64,000 bases of DNA from Pirellulaceae bacterium (GTDB lineage Bacteria; Planctomycetota; Planctomycetia; Pirellulales; Pirellulaceae). The stretch is from the NCBI GenBank assembly GCA_024102795.1, contig JAGFJK010000275.1:1-64000 (forward strand), in the 5' to 3' direction. The notes under the pieces were generated by a model that ran no database searches, was not told the DNA's origin, and worked only from the letters and a program-made list of their open reading frames with translations. Positions 59,004 to 64,000 of this stretch are shown here, one piece after another (within the stretch, counting starts at the first letter, position 1; the number at the start of each line of letters is the position of its first letter). The translations under genes were made by a program, and so were the position numbers.

Positions 59004-62000
59004 CTACCGCTTGGGCGGCTGAGCTTCGCGGACCACCGCGCCATGCTCGTCGCTCAAGATCAGCAGTGAGAACTTCTGCACAAACTCCAGCTCGTTCGTG
59101 TTCAGCGAACTGTAGTCGAACCGGCCGCGCAAATCGGTGTAGCCGTCCCGGTAGAACTGCACGCTGCCGTCCTGCATCTGGGCGTAGGCCTTCACATAGA
59201 CCTTGGCCAGCGGCCGGCCGGGATTGCTGCTGGTCACCTGCAACTGGCCGTAGTTCTCGACCAGTTGCACGGCCATCGAATTCGAGTAGTACGCTCGATT
59301 CCGGATCAGGCCGCCCCCTTGGATCTCGACCAACACGTTTTTGTTGTGCAATTCCTCCGGCAACGGGAACGTCAACGATTCGCCCTCCGCGGGCAGCTTC
59401 ACTTCCTGGGTGGCGTTGGGCCGGATGAAGGAAAACTGTCCGGCGAACTGCTGGACGAACGGGTTGCGGCTGAAAAGCAGCTCGATGTCCATCAGGTAGT
59501 AGTTCACCCGCACCTGGTCCAGATTCTTGTAGCTGATCCGCACGGCCCCGGCTTCCACTTCGAAGTCAAACGCCGGCTGGCTGGCGGCCAACTGCGTCTG
59601 CCGCTGCGTGCGATCGTCGGGGTCGACCAGTTCGAGTCCCTTCCCCTGGATCTCGTCCAACTGCCCGCGCACATTGGCGAACGCGTTCCGCCAGCGGTCC
59701 ACCGGATGCTGCTCGTAGCGGGCCACGATCCCGGCGGCCACTTCGGGCTGCGCGTTGAAGAAATCCAGGTAGGCCGTGAAGTAATCGTACTGCATCCGCG
59801 TGGCGAGCTGATCCGGATTGACGCGGGCGAAGAAATGCATCGCCTCCTCGATCCGATCCTGCAGCAGCAGGTAGTAGGTCACCGACATCAGCTCCTCGTC
59901 ATCCAACGCTCGGCGGCAACTCAGGATCGCCAACAGCCGGTGATACTGTTCGAACAGCCGGTCGTTCAAGATCTGCCGCCGGCGGCCCAGTTGATGGGCC
60001 CGGGCGTTGACCAGCGGGCTGTATTCCATCTGTTCGTAGGCCTTGCGTTCCACCGGGTCGATGGTCAGCAGGGGGCTGTCGAGCCAACTGCCGCACTGCT
60101 GCACGAAGGCATCCTGGTGCCGCAGGTACTCCCGGATCTGGGGCACCGCGTTGTGCTTGATGCCGTACGACCAGAGCACGTCGCTGTAGACATGCTGCCG
60201 GGCCAGCAGTTCGGTCAAACTGGCGAAGTATTCCGCATCCTGCATGCGGAAGGCGATCATCGCCAGGTCGATCCGGTAGGGGTTGTTGACCTTCAGATAA
60301 TTGATCACGTCCTCGCCGGTCCCGTTCTGCGAGACGTACTCCCACGACTCGCGGTCGATCCGGCTCAGCTCCTCGACCACCTTCAGCACCACGGGCGCGG
60401 CATGAGCCAACAACTGCTCGTTCTTGGACACGTGCACCGGATAATGCGGGAACTCGCCGTCCTGCGGGAAGTAGAAATGGTATTCCAGCGTCTGCGTGTT
60501 GAACGGCTGCAGGTCGACGTGGACGCTGTTGGTGGCCCGACCGTTCAGCACGGGCAGGGCACCCACGGGGATTTGCAGCAGCAGATCCAGTTTCTGCCGC
60601 GCCGACGTGGGATTGGTCACCACAATCTGGCAGCCGTACACCGTGTGGACCAGGAATTCGTCCGTCACGTACTTGTCGACCCGTTCGTTGTTGACGAACC
60701 GATAGCGGTCGTTGTGCCGGAAGAAATTCTGGCTGACCAGAATCGGCGTCTGCTCGGCCACGTCGTCGGCCGGCTTGATCTCCTCGTGGAAGACGACCAG
60801 CGGGCTGCCGGCCGTGAGAGTCATTCGTTGCTTTTCAAACTCCGACTTATGCTCGCCGGCCTGGAACGGCAGGTCGAGCAGCGCCAGGGCGAACATCATC
60901 TCGGTGAAGTTGCGCGACGACTCCGCCAGGTTCACCGAGAAGAACGGCTGCCGCGGGTCGTGCTGGGCGTAGTCCAGCCAGAAGGCGTTCACCTGTACCA
61001 GGTCGGCGTTCTGCTGGTCGATGGGCAGTTTGTAGTAGTTGTTTTCGACCCACTCCTCGGTCTTGTCCAGCTTGCGATACAGTTGCTCGACGTTCGAGCG
61101 GCGTTCGGCGTCCTTCTTGAAGTAGGCCTTGTCGCGCGCGCCGTTGGCCATTTCCAGCTCCTTCTCTCCGGCCTGGCGGGCTCGAGCTCCAGCCATTCCC
61201 GGCTTGGGGGGCGCGGCGGCCAGGGCATCGGCCTCCCTGGTCATCGCCTGCAACCGCTCCGCGCTTTCCGCCTTGCCCTTGGCGTCTCGCTTGAGTTCCG
61301 CGAGCGGCCGGCCAGCTTCCATCGACAACTTGCGCTGTTCCAGCAAGGATTCGGCCAGCGCCGCGTTCCTGGCGTCCTGCAGGCCAAATTGATCCGACGT
61401 GTCCAGGGCTCGACCTTGCAGGGCCGTGTTGAACAGCAGGTTGAAGCGGTCCAGGTCCGGCGGGATCATGTCGAACAGGTGCCGCACCTGGCGCGACGTG
61501 TAATCGGTCTCGCCGGCGACGCGCTGAGCCAGCAGAATCCGTTCGACCGTGTTCAGTTGCTGATGGTTCCACGGCCGCAGGTACTCCTGCAAGTCCTCGC
61601 CCAGCAGGCAGCGATCCAGGAACGTCTTGTGCAGCTTGTTCGCCAGGTAGGGCGCCACCACCTGCTGGAAGAACTCCGGATCCCGCTTGTAGAGGAAGAA
61701 ATTCAGTTCGTGGCAGGCGTACTTCGAATACAGCGTCTGCTTTTCGGCCGCGTCCATCTGCGGCCAGTTGAGCAGGAAGCCGAATTCGGCCAGGTGTGCG
61801 TCGCCGCTGAGCGTCATATACAAGCCGTATACGCGGGCCAGTGAGTCGTAGACCTCGAACCGCGACGTGGTGATGTCGCGCAGCGTCAGCGGCTGACCGC
61901 CGCCCACCACGCTGATCTGCTTCTGCTGCGTGAAGTGCTGTTGCGGATCGAGACCGACCAGCAACCGCAGATCCTGGAACTCCGTGGCTTGTTCCGCCAC

Positions 62001-64000
62001 CGAAACGGTGCGATAGACGGTCGATCGCGGATCGACCGCCACCACATGCAGGTGCTGATGATCGCCCAGCGCGGCCTTGTCGACCGTGACGCGGCCGTTT
62101 TCATCGGGGATCAGATTCAGCAGCACGGCCGACGTCCCGGCCAGAAAGTCCAGATTCGAGAAGTTGCCGGCTTGCGCCGCGCCACCCCCGCCGCGGTCGG
62201 CGCCCGCGGCGGCCTCCGCCGGCGGCGACTGAGGCTGGGCGAAGTAGGCGTCGCCCTCGAGCGCTTCCTGCCGAGTGCTCTCGGTCTTGCGGATCGCCCA
62301 GGGGTTCAGCAGCAGGCCGGGCCGGGTGAGCATGTTGCCCGGAAAGCGGGTGGCGTATCGCCGATCGATGATGTAGCGGAATTCGTCGCCGATGTTGCGG
62401 CCTTCGACAAACAGCGACTCGAACCGCGGCGACCACTGCAACCGCGGCTCGGCGTCGCCGACGCGACTCAGCAGTTCGAACACCGAATACTCCGGCTGAA
62501 ACCGCGTGGCCAGCACGTGCACCCGGGCAAACTGGCCCGCGTTGCGCAGTTGCACCACGACCTGGTCTTCCTGGCTGCCGAGCGACACGATCTGCAACGG
62601 CGCGCCGCCGCGATCCTCCAACTGGCGATAGGCGCCCAGCACGTAGCCCTCGCGCCGCTCGCCCGCCGTCAGCCGGACGCGGATCCGCTGGCCGCCGCGC
62701 TTCAGCAACAGATCGTAGTCCCCCGGCGGCAAACCGCCCAGTTCCAGCAAACCATTCTGGATCGCCATCGCCTCGAACCGGTCAGCCACAAACGTGTTGC
62801 CGCGCAGCTCCAGCAGCGACAACTCGGCGCGTTCGGGCTGCGGCTGGTTGCGCATGAACGGCAACTGCACCGCTTCGCCGGCCACGCCGTGCAGCGTCTG
62901 CGGGTAAACACAGCGATCCTCGTTGCGCCCCAGCGGCCAGGCGTGCGAGACGCCTTCGGCCGTGGTCGCCGTGACCAGGGCCACGTCCGCCAGCGGGCCC
63001 AGCAGGATGCGTCCCGCCTGGTCCGACTGCAACGATACATTCACCGCCTCGGTGAAATCCCGGTGCTTGAAGCTGAAGTTCACCGGCCGGTCGCGGCGCA
63101 CCTCGCCCGTCTTGCCCAGCACCTCCACCACGTACTGGCCGTCAATCCAGGCCAGGTGCAGGTCGTCAATCTTGTCGGTCCGATCGATTTCGTTCAAGCT
63201 GAACGTCTCGGCCACGCCCAGGTCCTGCTGCTGTGCTTGGCTGAGGTTCTTTACCTTGGCCCGCAACTGGAACGTAATCTGGGCCAGCCGCGGCGGAACC
63301 TGGAATTCGTAGAACGAATCGCGGTTCTCGAACAGCTCGAACTTGTCCACTTCCTTCGTGGTGCTGACGCCGTCCAGATCCACCGACGTCAGCGTCAGCC
63401 TCACGTCTTCCAGCACCGACAATGTGATCGGAGTGCCGTTCAGCAGCAGGCTGGGACGAACCACAACCTGCGCCTTGGCTCGCTGCAACAGCGATTCCCG
63501 GTCGACGTAGATGCCGGCCCGCAGTTGGTACGATTCCGGTTCGTGTTGGAACCAGCCCAGCGACGAGAAGCCGCCGTGCGACAGGACCACCGGTTGCCGC
63601 CCCGGCTCGTTGCTGTACGGCACCAGGATCGTCCCGTCCTGGTCGGCCGTGTATTCGCGGCCCGCCAGCCACAGTCGCGCGTCCGGCAGCTTGCGGTTGG
63701 CGTCATCCAGGACCGTGAACTCCTGACCGGCCGTCGTGGTTCGCACCAGGTGCCGCAACTTGCCCTTGCGGATCACGGCCCGGCTGCTCTGGCCGTTGCC
63801 GATAAAGTCGATCACATACACGCCCGGCTTGTTCAAGGCCGGGAAATCGTAATGCCGCCGCACGCGGCGCAGCGGCGGGTCTTCCAGCGTCACGGTCTGC
63901 TCCTGGTTGGCGACCAGCCCGTCCAGGTTGATGTCCGTGTTGACCTCGCGCAGCTCCTGGCGGTAGTAGTTCTGAGCGTTCACCTCGTAGACCTTGATGA
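59004..64000 (-). CDS. Very large secreted protein, N-terminus beyond the window (macroglobulin-like domains)
   Basis: The frame is open to the window end (IKVYE precedes the first GTG), so at least 1664 residues are present and the start is missing. Upstream parts have several beta-sandwich-like units (TVTLEDPPLRRVRRHYDFPA, GVYVIDFIGNGQSSRAVIRK, LRLTLTSVDLDG-type strands) reminiscent of alpha-2-macroglobulin MG domains. A charged helical stretch (LAELKRDAKGKAESAERLQA, AGEKELEMANGARDKAYF) lies in the middle. Long helical regions follow (VKVNNPYRIDLAMIAFRMQD-type), and the end is beta-rich. No thioester motif (CGEQ) was found. A surface or periplasmic structural/protease-trap role is only a guess. 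Confidence 0.65.
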   Translation of the reverse strand, partial: IKVYEVNAQNYYRQELREVNTDINLDGLVANQEQTVTLEDPPLRRVRRHYDFPALNKPGVYVIDFIGNGQSSRAVIRKGKLRHLVRTTTAGQEFTVLDDANRKLPDARLWLAGREYTADQDGTILVPYSNEPGRQPVVLSHGGFSSLGWFQHEPESYQLRAGIYVDRESLLQRAKAQVVVRPSLLLNGTPITLSVLEDVRLTLTSVDLDGVSTTKEVDKFELFENRDSFYEFQVPPRLAQITFQLRAKVKNLSQAQQQDLGVAETFSLNEIDRTDKIDDLHLAWIDGQYVVEVLGKTGEVRRDRPVNFSFKHRDFTEAVNVSLQSDQAGRILLGPLADVALVTATTAEGVSHAWPLGRNEDRCVYPQTLHGVAGEAVQLPFMRNQPQPERAELSLLELRGNTFVADRFEAMAIQNGLLELGGLPPGDYDLLLKRGGQRIRVRLTAGERREGYVLGAYRQLEDRGGAPLQIVSLGSQEDQVVVQLRNAGQFARVHVLATRFQPEYSVFELLSRVGDAEPRLQWSPRFESLFVEGRNIGDEFRYIIDRRYATRFPGNMLTRPGLLLNPWAIRKTESTRQEALEGDAYFAQPQSPPAEAAAGADRGGGGAAQAGNFSNLDFLAGTSAVLLNLIPDENGRVTVDKAALGDHQHLHVVAVDPRSTVYRTVSVAEQATEFQDLRLLVGLDPQQHFTQQKQISVVGGGQPLTLRDITTSRFEVYDSLARVYGLYMTLSGDAHLAEFGFLLNWPQMDAAEKQTLYSKYACHELNFFLYKRDPEFFQQVVAPYLANKLHKTFLDRCLLGEDLQEYLRPWNHQQLNTVERILLAQRVAGETDYTSRQVRHLFDMIPPDLDRFNLLFNTALQGRALDTSDQFGLQDARNAALAESLLEQRKLSMEAGRPLAELKRDAKGKAESAERLQAMTREADALAAAPPKPGMAGARARQAGEKELEMANGARDKAYFKKDAERRSNVEQLYRKLDKTEEWVENNYYKLPIDQQNADLVQVNAFWLDYAQHDPRQPFFSVNLAESSRNFTEMMFALALLDLPFQAGEHKSEFEKQRMTLTAGSPLVVFHEEIKPADDVAEQTPILVSQNFFRHNDRYRFVNNERVDKYVTDEFLVHTVYGCQIVVTNPTSARQKLDLLLQIPVGALPVLNGRATNSVHVDLQPFNTQTLEYHFYFPQDGEFPHYPVHVSKNEQLLAHAAPVVLKVVEELSRIDRESWEYVSQNGTGEDVINYLKVNNPYRIDLAMIAFRMQDAEYFASLTELLARQHVYSDVLWSYGIKHNAVPQIREYLRHQDAFVQQCGSWLDSPLLTIDPVERKAYEQMEYSPLVNARAHQLGRRRQILNDRLFEQYHRLLAILSCRRALDDEELMSVTYYLLLQDRIEEAMHFFARVNPDQLATRMQYDYFTAYLDFFNAQPEVAAGIVARYEQHPVDRWRNAFANVRGQLDEIQGKGLELVDPDDRTQRQTQLAASQPAFDFEVEAGAVRISYKNLDQVRVNYYLMDIELLFSRNPFVQQFAGQFSFIRPNATQEVKLPAEGESLTFPLPEELHNKNVLVEIQGGGLIRNRAYYSNSMAVQLVENYGQLQVTSSNPGRPLAKVYVKAYAQMQDGSVQFYRDGYTDLRGRFDYSSLNTNELEFVQKFSLLILSDEHGAVVREAQPPKR

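Noticed and set aside
59265-61844. 859-residue plus-strand frame opposite the giant secreted protein
   Set aside because: Composition is typical of the reverse strand of a GC-rich gene and no domain, signal or ribosome site is visible.

Overview
The window reads as chromosomal DNA of a GC-rich planctomycete, most likely a Pirellulales-type organism. This rests on paralogues of the planctomycete cytochrome/PSD proteins (DUF1549/DUF1553) paired with DUF1501 proteins, a PVC-type CxxCH cytochrome, a BBP7 outer-membrane barrel, an HPPK-kinase fusion and many short dispersed palindromic repeats. Genus or species cannot be named from sequence alone. No rRNA, tRNA, CRISPR array or complete insertion sequence was seen. 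Most long antisense reading frames are GC-driven shadows and are omitted.

Layout. 1-7400: tail of a secreted protein, then a DUF1549/DUF1553 + DUF1501 pair, a secreted metallophosphoesterase and a PLP-dependent dehydratase. 7400-10525: repeat-rich, with an 80-bp tandem array, an RlmI-like rRNA methyltransferase and a small toxin-antitoxin-like pair. 10526-15755: RluA-type pseudouridine synthase, YgiQ radical SAM protein, a membrane-protein/XRE-regulator operon whose regulator carries an antitoxin-like tail, and pdxA. 15952-21796: an orphan 1548-residue PglX-like adenine methyltransferase containing in-frame palindromic repeats, then a DUF6402-like protein. 21963-31886: MATE exporter, M24 peptidase, PQQ-like propeller, HEAT-sialidase, molybdopterin oxidoreductase and a GNAT-PhzF fusion. 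32183-33469: two paralogous prepilin-like proteins, each followed by a terminator-like hairpin. 33748-38225 (minus): sigma-54 activator with a degenerate receiver domain and two envelope proteins. 38602-46739: small secreted protein, folK fusion - panC - lgt (with a PDZ-like insert), ECF sigma/anti-sigma, CDGSH protein and a conserved hypothetical. 46844-64000: BBP7 barrel, enolase-superfamily protein, a second DUF1549/DUF1553 + DUF1501 + Hyi-like TIM-barrel cluster, PVC cytochrome, and a very large secreted protein that runs off the window.

The most unusual material is the repeat layer. At least six palindromic families lie between genes. One (consensus AACGAYTGGGACARTCGTT) sits inside the PglX-like gene in one reading frame, with compensatory changes that keep the palindrome. 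Other notable items are several domain fusions (GNAT-PhzF, HPPK-degenerate dNK, Lgt-PDZ, XRE-antitoxin domain), the paired prepilin-like genes with a 13-bp inverted repeat upstream, and an 11-bp inverted repeat just before the methyltransferase gene. Functions of the lineage-specific proteins are unknown; assignments rest on motifs read by eye, without database searches.
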